In this document: in pieces, positions 25,297 through 32,415 of the stretch
How positions within the stretch are numbered: position 1 is the first letter of the stretch
Layout of the letters: each line of letters opens with the position of its first letter
DNA from: an uncultured bacterium
GTDB taxonomy: Bacteria; Hydrothermota; Hydrothermia; UBA1063; CAJXJZ01
Direction: 5' to 3'
Length of the DNA stretch: 32,636 bases
NCBI GenBank assembly: GCA_913055745.1
Contig: CAJXJZ010000016.1
Span: 1-32,636, forward strand
The notes under the pieces: generated by a model
Databases searched by the model: none
What the model was told of the DNA's origin: nothing
What the model saw: the letters and a program-made list of their open reading frames with translations, nothing else
Position numbers and translations under genes: made by a program

Positions 25297-25943
25297 GCAT
25301 CTCCTTAAATCCATGGGTTTGGATTGCAGCGTTTTTAACCCTTTCAATGATGAGTTTCCTTTACAAGGACAATATATTTTACAAGATTGGCGAGCATATA
25401 TATGTAGGAAGTTCAGCGGCATTTATGCTTATATACCTCTGGTATTTTGATGTAAAGCCCAAACTCATTGACGGATTTATAAATAATACAGGGTTTAGCA
25501 GATGGATACTTATAATACCTGCATTTTTATCCCTTTTGATGCTGATGCGTTTTGTAAGGCCTGTGGCATGGATTTCCAGGTGGGCTATAGCATTTACAGT
25601 TGGTATGGGTGCAGGTCTCGGTATTACAGGGCTTTTGCAGGGCTTTTTAGTCCCACAGATTAAGGCAACAATCTTACCTCTATATGTTTCTGGGCATTCA
25701 ACACTTATGACCATCTACCTCTCACTTAACAATATATTGCTTATATTGGGAACACTGTCTGCCATTGTATATTTCTACTTTTCAAAGGAACATACAGGAC
25801 CAGTAAAAAAGATCTCACAGATAGGCATTACATTTATCATGGTGGCTTTTGGCGCTTCCTTCGGGTACACAGTAATGGCTCGTATTTCACTCTTAATAGG
25901 AAGGGTTTACTTCCTCCTTCATAACTGGCTCGGACTTGTATGA
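25293..25943 (+). CDS. Polytopic membrane protein of unknown function (DUF6754 cluster)
   Basis: The 216 residues form about six or seven helices with a conserved-looking stretch FTVGMGAGLGITGLLQGFLVPQ rendered as a glycine-rich helix (about 100-121). This is followed by a short polar loop and then LYVSGHSTLMTIYLSLNNI. It has its own AAGGAGG inside the previous gene, an ATGA overlap at its start and a TATGA overlap with lspA at its end, so it is translated together with both. The family is not recognised. It is probably a further subunit of the membrane complex encoded by the three preceding genes. Confidence 0.62.
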   Translation: MSISLNPWVWIAAFLTLSMMSFLYKDNIFYKIGEHIYVGSSAAFMLIYLWYFDVKPKLIDGFINNTGFSRWILIIPAFLSLLMLMRFVRPVAWISRWAIAFTVGMGAGLGITGLLQGFLVPQIKATILPLYVSGHSTLMTIYLSLNNILLILGTLSAIVYFYFSKEHTGPVKKISQIGITFIMVAFGASFGYTVMARISLLIGRVYFLLHNWLGLV

Positions 25944-26467
25944 AAATAAAATTAGGATTCTATAAGAAGTTCCTTCTTTCTCTTTATGTCCTTTTAGTAT
26001 TTATAGATTGGGTTACAAAGTTCATTGTAAAAAACACCTTTTTCTATGGAGAGTCAAGGAAAGTTTTAGGAGAGTTTTTCCGCCTCACCTATGTGGAAAA
26101 CCCGTATTCCCTTTTTTCCATCTCATTGGGAAAACACTTTCCCTATGTGTGGTTCTCCATTGTAGTTATCGCCATAATATTCGTTATATTTCTCATTGAG
26201 GAAAATAAATGGCACACATTTTTATACATCCTTTTTATGGCAGGTGCTACTGGAAATATGATTGATAGAATTAAATACAAGCAGGTTGTTGATTTCTTTG
26301 ACTTTGGGATAAATAATCACACAAGATGGCCTGTATTCAACTTCGCTGACTCTTACATAACCATAGGTATGGTATTACTTGTACTCTCCATTATAATAGA
26401 TGTATTAAAACACCGAAAACAAGGAAAAGAAGAGAACTTAGAAAACAAGGAGATTAATCATGAGTAA
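25940..26467 (+). CDS. lspA: Lipoprotein signal peptidase (signal peptidase II)
   Basis: The 175-residue, four-helix inner-membrane aspartyl protease has the conserved DWVTK (D23), VENPYSLFS, GATGNMIDR and the catalytic dyad in VVDFFDF (D118) and FNFADSYI (D137). The 19-residue spacing equals that of the Pseudomonas enzyme. It cleaves prolipoproteins after lipidation of the +1 cysteine. The start overlaps the preceding membrane gene by four bases, and the stop overlaps the barrel gene by eight. The C-terminal tail (from 157) is charged and cytoplasmic. Linkage to an outer-membrane protein gene fits envelope biogenesis. Confidence 0.92.
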   Translation: MKIKLGFYKKFLLSLYVLLVFIDWVTKFIVKNTFFYGESRKVLGEFFRLTYVENPYSLFSISLGKHFPYVWFSIVVIAIIFVIFLIEENKWHTFLYILFMAGATGNMIDRIKYKQVVDFFDFGINNHTRWPVFNFADSYITIGMVLLVLSIIIDVLKHRKQGKEENLENKEINHE

Positions 26468-27479
26468 TATAGTAATCTTACTCCTATCATACACCAGATT
26501 CCTCGCCCTTGGCGGTGGTGGAGATATGGTGGTAAGAAATCCGTTTGCACTCCTTCGCATAGAAGGAGAAGGCACGAAAATAGCAATGTCCTTTTACGGA
26601 GCAAGAAACAGAGAGAGATGGGGTATACTTACCTTTGACCAGTACAACAACACGGTTGGAGATATGGGCATTTACACAAAAACCCTTATGTATTCAAATA
26701 TGCCATCCTTTATAGCCTCTTATGCCAAACATAGTTTTGCCGTATCACTTGGCTATATTCCCCTTTTGAACTTTGATTACAAATACCAATCCAACCTAAA
26801 AGATGCCAACTATCTTCCTTCCAACAACTATGATATAAATAGAACAGGTAGTTTTAACCTCTTTGGCGCAGGTGCAGAAGGCCGATATAGTATGTTTTAT
26901 GTTGGGACATATGTAGGTTATGGAAAGGGAAGAGTAGAACAGACATCAACTTACAAAGATACAACAATCAATAGTACAGAGGACCTTAAGGGATTTATAC
27001 CATATTTTTATGCAGGTGCAGGTCTGGAGAATGTGGGCGTTAACATAGGATTTAACCCTCGTGTATCCCTCTCATCTACGCCATTCCCGGTCTATCCAAT
27101 GTCCATTTATACCAATTTAACTCTGTTTAGGCCCTCTCCTCTCATGGATAAGGTAACCTTTGACTTTATCTACAGATTCTACAAAAAGGCAGGATATATG
27201 ACAGATGGATTTACTATACTTTGGGGCCTTGAACACACATCTTTTAATGACTTCTTCTTTGCATTGAAAGCAGGCATACAAAAGACATATAAAGAAGAAG
27301 ACACCTACATACCCATCTATTCAATTACTTTGGGGCAGAGTTTTTCTGGTATGAAGGTTTTTGGCGAACTTGAATATCAGAATGTTAAGTATTCAAGGTA
27401 TGACGCCGCATCACATGATGTTGCAAGCGTATCTGAAAATACATTAAGATTTAATGTTGGACTTATGATTAAGCCTTAA
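26460..27479 (+). CDS. Predicted outer-membrane beta-barrel protein
   Basis: The 339-residue protein has a short N-terminal hydrophobic segment (residues 3-17) suited to secretion. The rest is made of alternating polar and aromatic strands (SFNLFGAGAEG, YSMFYVGTYVGYG, VTFDFIYRFY, FFFALKAGIQK, TLRFNVGLMI) separated by polar turns. The final strand ends close to the C-terminus, as expected for barrel assembly, although the last residue is proline rather than phenylalanine. No cysteine lipobox is seen, so it is unlikely to be an LspA substrate itself. It is the last gene of the operon, and a strong terminator follows four bases after the stop. A cargo or pore role is not inferred. Confidence 0.7.
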   Translation: MSNIVILLLSYTRFLALGGGGDMVVRNPFALLRIEGEGTKIAMSFYGARNRERWGILTFDQYNNTVGDMGIYTKTLMYSNMPSFIASYAKHSFAVSLGYIPLLNFDYKYQSNLKDANYLPSNNYDINRTGSFNLFGAGAEGRYSMFYVGTYVGYGKGRVEQTSTYKDTTINSTEDLKGFIPYFYAGAGLENVGVNIGFNPRVSLSSTPFPVYPMSIYTNLTLFRPSPLMDKVTFDFIYRFYKKAGYMTDGFTILWGLEHTSFNDFFFALKAGIQKTYKEEDTYIPIYSITLGQSFSGMKVFGELEYQNVKYSRYDAASHDVASVSENTLRFNVGLMIKP

Positions 27480-27482
27480 ATT

Positions 27483-27513
27483 AAAAAGGGCTACCTTAAA
27501 GGTAGCCCTTTTT
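27483..27513. terminator. Bidirectional intrinsic terminator
   Basis: AAAAAGGGCTACC, loop TTAAA, GGTAGCCCTTTTT: a 13-bp perfect stem with eight GC-rich pairs and T-runs on both strands. It lies between the convergent barrel gene and sufD and should stop transcripts from both directions. Confidence 0.95.
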
Positions 27514-28716
27514 TTAATCTCTTTTGATAATTTCTATCTTTCTCGTATTAAGAAGGTATTCAAGGTACTTTAACATGGTAGTGTAAAATCTCCGAGGCAA
27601 ACTTTTAGAGAGAGATTCATCAAGATATGACTCTGCCATAACATATACTATATCCCTGTCAGAAAGACCTCTTGATGCAAGATACAAAGAAGTATTCTCC
27701 TCAATCTGACCTATGTAAGCAGAATGGCTCATCTTAACACGACTTTCCTCCGTCTCAAAGGCAGGTAGAGAAAATTGTTCGGCATCGTGGGAAAGAACAA
27801 TACCCTTTGAATCAATATGTGCCTTTGAATCATGCGCACCCTTTTGTGCCCTAATCTTTACAAATGAATTGGAAGAAGATGTGTCCATACTGACCGCTCT
27901 TGTATTAATCAGTACATTAGATTTTGCACCTTCTTGACTTACCTCTATCCATTCATAGTACTTACCATCTCCTGTACCAAAATTAAGTGTGTTTAAGGTC
28001 AAGGAACTTCTATCTCCCATCGTGACACCTACATCCCTACAAGTAATCTTACCATTCTTAAAATTAAGCAATGAAAGCGTCAAACTGGCATCCTCTTCAA
28101 GTAGAATCCTTGTATAAACCCTTGCATCAAGGTATTCTGGGAATGCATGTATAAGAGATATGTTTGCCTTTGCACCTTCTTTCACTATAATTTCAACTGT
28201 TGAGAGATAATTGGGGAAATTAACAAGCCTTGGGGCAGGTGTACCGAGTGTAATATTGCCTTCAGAATGTTCCTGAAACTCAATATAGGTATGTGGATAG
28301 GGCGCATAAGAAAACTTCAAAAGTGATGGAAGATAAAGCGAACTATCTTTCAACTTTAAATCCTTGGGAAATCTGATGTATATGCCGCCATAACTTTTCT
28401 TAATGTGCTTTTTTAATAAAAGGTCTTCCTCATTTTTAAATAAGGAGAATACACCTGCCTTTTTCAAAAAGAGTTTTTTATCTTCGGATGGGTCATTTAA
28501 ACTCTCAATCTTCAATCCCCGTTCTAATAGACGCTCCTGTATAGCAAGATACTTCTCTGGTGTATATGCGTGTTCAAGCCCAAGAATAAAATTCCACTCG
28601 TCTTCTGGAATATCAAGAAACCTCAAAAGGTTCTCTATCTCAGGTGTTATCTTGGCAGGTTGCTCCCCCGGCTCTATATCCTGTTTAAATGGCGGGAAAA
28701 AAGTCTTTTTATCCAT
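27514..28716 (-). CDS. sufD: SufD-like Fe-S cluster assembly scaffold protein
   Basis: The 400-residue protein of the SufB/SufD beta-helix family ends with the characteristic MSHSAYIGQIEENTSLYLAS block; H331 matches the functional histidine of E. coli SufD (His360 in CSHGATVG). It lacks the SufB cysteine pair, which is why I call it SufD rather than a second SufB. The N-terminal 75 residues (LDIPEDEWNFILGLEHAY) resemble the start of the neighbouring SufB, so the pair arose by duplication with that helical domain retained. The ATG follows the sufB stop directly, with GGGAGG upstream. It would pair with SufB and SufC in the cytosolic scaffold. Confidence 0.85.
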   Translation of the reverse strand: MDKKTFFPPFKQDIEPGEQPAKITPEIENLLRFLDIPEDEWNFILGLEHAYTPEKYLAIQERLLERGLKIESLNDPSEDKKLFLKKAGVFSLFKNEEDLLLKKHIKKSYGGIYIRFPKDLKLKDSSLYLPSLLKFSYAPYPHTYIEFQEHSEGNITLGTPAPRLVNFPNYLSTVEIIVKEGAKANISLIHAFPEYLDARVYTRILLEEDASLTLSLLNFKNGKITCRDVGVTMGDRSSLTLNTLNFGTGDGKYYEWIEVSQEGAKSNVLINTRAVSMDTSSSNSFVKIRAQKGAHDSKAHIDSKGIVLSHDAEQFSLPAFETEESRVKMSHSAYIGQIEENTSLYLASRGLSDRDIVYVMAESYLDESLSKSLPRRFYTTMLKYLEYLLNTRKIEIIKRD

Positions 28717-30018
28717 TTAAAAACCTCCCTTTGCAACAAGTTCAGCAATCCTTTGGACCTCTTTCAGATACTCAAACGGTATGTGCTTTGTAACAGGTTC
28801 AATATAACCTTTTATGAGCAAAGAAATTGCATCCTCTTCAGAGAGTCCCCTTGACATCATATATGTCAAACTCTCCTCTGAGACCCTTCCGACATAAGCC
28901 TCATGGGTGAGTTCAGAACTCGGAGATACACTTCTTACACCAGGATATGTTGTATGTTTTGCCCCTGGATTCAACAATAGGCCTGAGCACTCAATATGAC
29001 CTTTTGAATAACATGCATGTTCACTTGCCTCTATATGGGTATAAGAGTTGGATATACCATTATCCCTTATAACACCCTTTGTCTGTATTAGGCCATGTGT
29101 ATCCTCTGCCTCAAGATAGATCTTTATTACATCATCAAGATGTTCCTTCTCTTTAACAAATGAAATAGAATGAATACTTGCCTTTGCTCCTCTGCCTTTT
29201 AAATGAACCTCCTCATATCTCCCTGCAGATTTGCCATTGCCCAATATGGCAACTGCCACCTCAATTTCTCCACCTTCCTCTACATGAACATTGGTGTATG
29301 GTCTTGTGTTAACATAGGGGGGCCAATTTTGGAGCACTATCCCTTTTACCTTTGCACCCTTTTTAACATAAACCTCTGTTGCACCTATATGGGCAGAAAA
29401 TCTCAGAAGAGGAGGGGCAGTACATCCCTCAATAAATGTTGCCTCTGCTCCTTCATCAGCAATAATAAGTGCATGGTCTGCCTGTGCGAGCGCCCCCTCT
29501 GTTATAAGGAAATAGGTATGAAGTGGATAAGCAATTTTCGCTCCCTTCTTGATCCAGAGGAAAATGCCACCATTCCAGTAGGCAGTGTGATAGGCAGCGA
29601 TCTTATTATCTTTATAAGGCATGAGTCGGAAGGCATAATCACGAAGCCAATCAAATCTCTTTATAGCATCAAGAAGGCTTAATACCACAACACCTTGTTT
29701 TTCAAAATAATCCTTAAAAGAGGTCACCTGAGAGGATGTATCCACCTGAACAAGACCAAGTATCTTTTGCCACTCGTACTCAGGAACGCCCATTGCCAAA
29801 AGCATTTTTCTTATATTTTCGGGTATGTCATCAAGGCTTTTAATCTCAGGAATATCCACATCTGGCTTACCTAAGGGGTCGTATGATTCAAGGTCCAAAG
29901 GCTTAATCTCAGAAGGGAATGGTGCAGTTTTCAAATATTTTTCTGCCTCCATTCTAAGCGAAATCACCCATTCGGGCTCATTTCGCATCATACCCAATTT
30001 TTGGGCTATACTCTCCAT
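28717..30018 (-). CDS. sufB: SufB Fe-S cluster assembly scaffold protein
   Basis: The 433-residue protein has the SufB functional residues with E. coli spacing: C199 (FIEGCTAP, like Cys254), Q230 and W232 (QNW, 31 residues later, like Gln285/Trp287), C344 (HIECSGLLL, like Cys405) and H372-E373 (THEAYVG, 28 residues after C344, like His433/Glu434). This supports a working cluster-building scaffold that receives sulfur and iron. It lies between sufC and sufD. A GGAGAG ribosome site overlaps the end of sufC. No SufS, SufU or SufE gene is in the window, so the sulfur donor is unknown here. Confidence 0.92.
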   Translation of the reverse strand: MESIAQKLGMMRNEPEWVISLRMEAEKYLKTAPFPSEIKPLDLESYDPLGKPDVDIPEIKSLDDIPENIRKMLLAMGVPEYEWQKILGLVQVDTSSQVTSFKDYFEKQGVVVLSLLDAIKRFDWLRDYAFRLMPYKDNKIAAYHTAYWNGGIFLWIKKGAKIAYPLHTYFLITEGALAQADHALIIADEGAEATFIEGCTAPPLLRFSAHIGATEVYVKKGAKVKGIVLQNWPPYVNTRPYTNVHVEEGGEIEVAVAILGNGKSAGRYEEVHLKGRGAKASIHSISFVKEKEHLDDVIKIYLEAEDTHGLIQTKGVIRDNGISNSYTHIEASEHACYSKGHIECSGLLLNPGAKHTTYPGVRSVSPSSELTHEAYVGRVSEESLTYMMSRGLSEEDAISLLIKGYIEPVTKHIPFEYLKEVQRIAELVAKGGF

Positions 30019-30020
30019 GA

Positions 30021-30728
30021 TTACTCTCCAAATCCTTGTTCTTCAACCTTCTTTGCAAGTTCGGGTCCGCCTTCTGCCTTAATTTCACCATCTGCGATAA
30101 TATGGACATAAAATCCCTTACCAATCTCATTGAGTATTCTTGCGTAGTGTGTTATCAAAATAACCCCTGTTCCACGAGAAAGCGACTCACTGATAGCACC
30201 TCCAATAAACTTCATAGAATCCACATCAACTCCAGTGTCTGGCTCATCCAAAATAGCATATTTAGGTGATAAAAGAAGCATTTGTGCAAGTTCTGCACGT
30301 TTCTTTTCGCCACCAGAGAAGCCCGTATTCACATTACGATTTAAAAACGCCTCAGAAAGACCCATTTTATTAAATATCCTCTTTATCCAATCTATGTCAG
30401 GAGTTTTACCATTCTTTCTAAGAACCTCTAAAAGAAAGGTAAGATACCTTAAAGAACCTATTTCAACAGGATGCTGAAAAGACATAAAAACACCCAATTT
30501 TGCCCTTTCATACATGGGAAGATCCCTTATACTCTTACCATCTAAGACAATATCACCACTTTCTACTTTGTACTTCGGATGTCCCATAAGGGTCATAGCG
30601 AGGGTGGTTTTTCCAGAGCCATTTGGTCCCATAATAACATGTAGTTCTCCAGGATTTACTTCAAGGTTAATACCCTTGAGTTTCACAAGTCCTTCAATAC
30701 TAACATTTAAATCCTTTGCCTCAAACAT
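30021..30728 (-). CDS. sufC: SufC ABC-type ATPase of the Fe-S assembly scaffold
   Basis: The 235-residue ABC ATPase has Walker A GPNGSGKT (34-41), Q-loop Q85, signature FSGGEKKR (137-144), Walker B YAILDEPDTG (157-166) and the switch histidine in ITHYARIL. EPDTG with D at Walker B+4 and the absence of any membrane partner are typical for SufC rather than a transporter subunit. ATP-driven dimerisation opens the SufBD scaffold for cluster assembly. The ATG has GGAGG upstream. It is the first gene of sufCBD and has a promoter with an inverted repeat. Confidence 0.95.
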   Translation of the reverse strand: MFEAKDLNVSIEGLVKLKGINLEVNPGELHVIMGPNGSGKTTLAMTLMGHPKYKVESGDIVLDGKSIRDLPMYERAKLGVFMSFQHPVEIGSLRYLTFLLEVLRKNGKTPDIDWIKRIFNKMGLSEAFLNRNVNTGFSGGEKKRAELAQMLLLSPKYAILDEPDTGVDVDSMKFIGGAISESLSRGTGVILITHYARILNEIGKGFYVHIIADGEIKAEGGPELAKKVEEQGFGE

Positions 30729-30756
30729 TAAAATCCTCCAGTTTTGTAATGATAAT

Positions 30757-30784
30757 AATATACATCCACTCTGATGGATAGCAA
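30757..30784 (-). promoter_or_regulatory. sufCBD promoter
   Basis: On the minus strand, TTGCTA (30784-30779), 16 bases, TATATT (30762-30757). The predicted start is near 30750, with a leader of about 20 bases that includes GGAGG. The spacer is filled by an inverted repeat (separate entry). Confidence 0.6.
30764..30779. promoter_or_regulatory. Candidate operator: inverted repeat in the suf promoter spacer
   Basis: ATCCA-CTCTGA-TGGAT, two perfect 5-bp arms around six bases, occupying the spacer between the -35 and -10 boxes of the sufCBD promoter. A regulator bound here would block polymerase. It does not match IscR or SufR sites that I know; the arms are short and chance is possible. Confidence 0.35.
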
Positions 30785-30843
30785 AGGTCTTTATGAAAAG
30801 ATGTTAATATACGCGAGGAAAATCAACTTTTAGATCTTTAAGA

Positions 30844-30860
30844 AGTAGATGAGCTCTACT
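30844..30860 (-). terminator. Weak hairpin at the end of the GH16-like gene
   Basis: On the minus strand, AGTAGA-GCTCA-TCTACT forms a 6-bp stem that includes the stop codon. No clear T-run follows, so termination would be inefficient and read-through toward sufC is possible. Confidence 0.25.
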
Positions 30861-31554
30861 GCTTTTCCCATAAAAATGGCGTATACTTGACGCTCTTAAG
30901 AATTATCTCCCTCTTTCTTTCACCCTTTTTTGATCTTACATCCCACCAAAGATAAACCTCCATATACACAGGACGGGTAGGTATAAACCTCTTATCCCTT
31001 ACCACCCAATATCCAAGCGTCTTTTGGACGCTGTCTTTCACCATATCTGTTTTAAGTACAATAGAATCAGGGAAGAGGTAGATATAATGAATAGCATGTA
31101 TGCTGTCATCTGGCAATTTAAAGTCATAATGCTTTTTATAATGCTTGCCATGGGGCATAAAATGCAGATTAAAGTTTCCAGGATTGTCTTTTTTCTTTTT
31201 TCTATAATACTCTATATCAATTTCATACACCCCTTTATCCCAATCGTACAAAAAAGGAGAAAAGTTTGTATGTATAAAGTTATCAAGCCTTCCAAAGGTT
31301 TCAAACCTGTAAACACCATATAAATGCCTATCCTGGGATATTATCCCAGAGGCATAATATACAAACCCTGTATCCCGTTTCCCTTTCCATGCCTTAAGAT
31401 GTAAATACCCAAGAGAATCAACGAATATGCCCTTTTTTGTAAACTGGTTTTTACTCAATGGGTCATAATTCGTAAAAACGCCCCATTTCATCCCAGAAAA
31501 CTCAATATGCGTTAAAAACGGAGACTGTAAGAAAAGCAATAGTACAATACTCAA
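30856..31554 (-). CDS. Secreted GH16-like (concanavalin A-fold) protein
   Basis: The 232-residue protein opens with a short hydrophobic N-terminus (SIVLLLFL). It continues with a beta-rich domain that includes SGIISQDRHLYGVYRFE, the typical strand before the active site in GH16. At 111-115 it has E-I-D-I-E, the GH16 catalytic signature with nucleophile E111 and acid/base E115. Strands ending in YMEVYLWWDV follow. The start is TTG at 31554 after AGGAGG. Family members hydrolyse beta-glucans, agars or carrageenans, but short divergent ones may only bind glycans. It is transcribed toward sufC from its own promoter. Confidence 0.65.
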   Translation of the reverse strand: MSIVLLLFLQSPFLTHIEFSGMKWGVFTNYDPLSKNQFTKKGIFVDSLGYLHLKAWKGKRDTGFVYYASGIISQDRHLYGVYRFETFGRLDNFIHTNFSPFLYDWDKGVYEIDIEYYRKKKKDNPGNFNLHFMPHGKHYKKHYDFKLPDDSIHAIHYIYLFPDSIVLKTDMVKDSVQKTLGYWVVRDKRFIPTRPVYMEVYLWWDVRSKKGERKREIILKSVKYTPFLWEKQ

Positions 31555-31581
31555 CCTCTCCTACCTCCTATGCTATATTAA

Positions 31582-31611
31582 ATTATAAATAAAACGACCC
31601 TGTTTAATCAA
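31582..31611 (-). promoter_or_regulatory. Promoter of the GH16-like gene
   Basis: On the minus strand, TTGATT (31611-31606), 18 bases, then a perfect TATAAT (31587-31582). The predicted start leaves a leader of about 20 bases that includes AGGAGG before the TTG at 31554. It is divergent from the promoter at 31655. Confidence 0.6.
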
Positions 31612-31654
31612 GTCCTTCAATACAGAAAGATGACGATCGGGGTTTACTATAGGT

Positions 31655-31682
31655 TTGAAAAACAGCATGTACGATGTATAAT
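31655..31682 (+). promoter_or_regulatory. Promoter module copy 1
   Basis: TTGAAA (31655-31660), 16 bases, TATAAT (31677-31682). The surrounding roughly 41 bases are nearly identical to those at 32214-32254 (five substitutions and one inserted base), including about 12 bases beyond the -10 box. It drives the 39-residue peptide and the four-cysteine protein. Confidence 0.7.
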
Positions 31683-31721
31683 GTTCTTAAATGAAAAAAA
31701 CCTAAAGCGAGGTAAGATACT

Positions 31722-31841
31722 ATGAACGAAGAAAAAGGGAAGAATAGCATGTCAGGCTTAGTTTTTATTGGTTGCATATTCATCGGCGGAGGTATAGGGC
31801 TGGCTTTTGGTAATCTTGTAGTTGGTGGAGCAATAGGGTAA
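31722..31841 (+). CDS. Small glycine-rich membrane peptide, 39 residues
   Basis: From the ATG at 31722 the frame encodes a short polar N-terminus (MNEEKGKNSMSG). A hydrophobic stretch rich in glycine follows (IFIGGGIGLAFGNLVVGGAI), enough for one membrane span with GxxxG-like spacing that favours helix packing. It ends at the TAA at 31839-31841. A GAGG ribosome site lies nine bases upstream of the start and a promoter lies 40 bases upstream. The next gene begins 11 bases later. The family is not recognised. Being short, it could be a chance frame, but the promoter, ribosome site and composition favour a real gene. Confidence 0.5.
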   Translation: MNEEKGKNSMSGLVFIGCIFIGGGIGLAFGNLVVGGAIG

Positions 31842-31852
31842 GGAAAGACGAA

Positions 31853-32086
31853 ATGAAGAAAAATAATCACAAACAGAAATCATCATCAAACTATTGCAAG
31901 TGGTATCCTGTATGCCCAATGAGAAGATTTTATGAAGAAGGGAGATTGGATAAAAAATGGATTGAACAATATTGTAAGGGAGATTGGGCAAGTTGTGTCC
32001 GTTATCAAATGGAAGAAAGAGGCGAGTATCATCCCGATTGGATGCTTCCAGATGGAACTATAGATATACGATTGAAAGATAAGTGA
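31853..32086 (+). CDS. Small four-cysteine protein of unknown function
   Basis: The 77-residue protein has a lysine/asparagine/serine-rich start, then C15-x5-C21 (CKWYPVCPMRRFYEEG) and C41-x6-C48 (YCKGDWASCVRYQMEE), ending HPDWMLPDGTID. The four paired cysteines suggest a metal or iron-sulfur site. I recall similar short proteins in thermophiles labelled uracil-DNA glycosylase, but no glycosylase motif is present, so I do not use that name. A GGAAAG site precedes the ATG. It follows the glycine-rich peptide by 11 bases and probably shares its transcript. Confidence 0.68.
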   Translation: MKKNNHKQKSSSNYCKWYPVCPMRRFYEEGRLDKKWIEQYCKGDWASCVRYQMEERGEYHPDWMLPDGTIDIRLKDK

Positions 32087-32346
32087 AAGAATCAATATTA
32101 AAAGTATGTTGAGGAAGGAGCAGAAAAGGTAATTGAATTATAAAGAAGGGCTCTTTCACCTGCAATACCCTATTTAAAAATTTTTTAAGGCTATTTTTAA
32201 GTTGTGCTATTTGTTTGAAAAAACAACATGCGTGATGTATAATGTTATTAAATGGTAGACTTAATCAGAGAGAAAACATTTTGCTATTACAAACGCTTTT
32301 TGCTGTAAACATTAAATTGCATCTATTTAGAGAAGAAGGTCTGGCA
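32087..32346. other. Intergenic region holding promoter copy 2
   Basis: No gene is seen. It holds an 8-bp inverted repeat (GTGAAAGA at 32083-32090, TCTTTCAC at 32152-32159) with a 61-base loop. After this come an AT-rich stretch (TTTAAAAATTTTTTAA), the second promoter module at 32215 and a leader of about 95 bases. Confidence 0.5.
32215..32243 (+). promoter_or_regulatory. Promoter module copy 2
   Basis: TTGAAA (32215-32220), 17 bases, TATAAT (32238-32243), nearly identical to the module at 31655. It should drive the short leader ORF and the HEAT-repeat gene, with a transcript starting near 32250. Confidence 0.7.
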
Positions 32347-32415
32347 ATGACGAGCATATTTGACATAGAGTTTTGGGGAACATTGAAGAAAAAATTAAAG
32401 GAGGACAAACAATGA
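32347..32415 (+). CDS. Short leader ORF (22 residues) coupled to the HEAT gene
   Basis: From the ATG at 32347 to the TGA at 32413-32415 the frame encodes MTSIFDIEFWGTLKKKLKED and two more residues. AGAAGG precedes the start. Its stop overlaps the HEAT start codon (ATGA), as in translational coupling. No family is recognised; it may be a leader peptide or chance. Confidence 0.35.
   Translation: MTSIFDIEFWGTLKKKLKEDKQ

Noticed and set aside
31853-32086. Uracil-DNA glycosylase annotation for the four-cysteine protein
   Set aside because: At 77 residues it has none of the glycosylase motifs; the label, recalled from similar proteins, looks inherited.
32083-32159. GTGAAAGA/TCTTTCAC inverted repeat as a terminator or structured RNA
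   Set aside because: Only 8 bp with a 61-base loop and no T-run directly after it.
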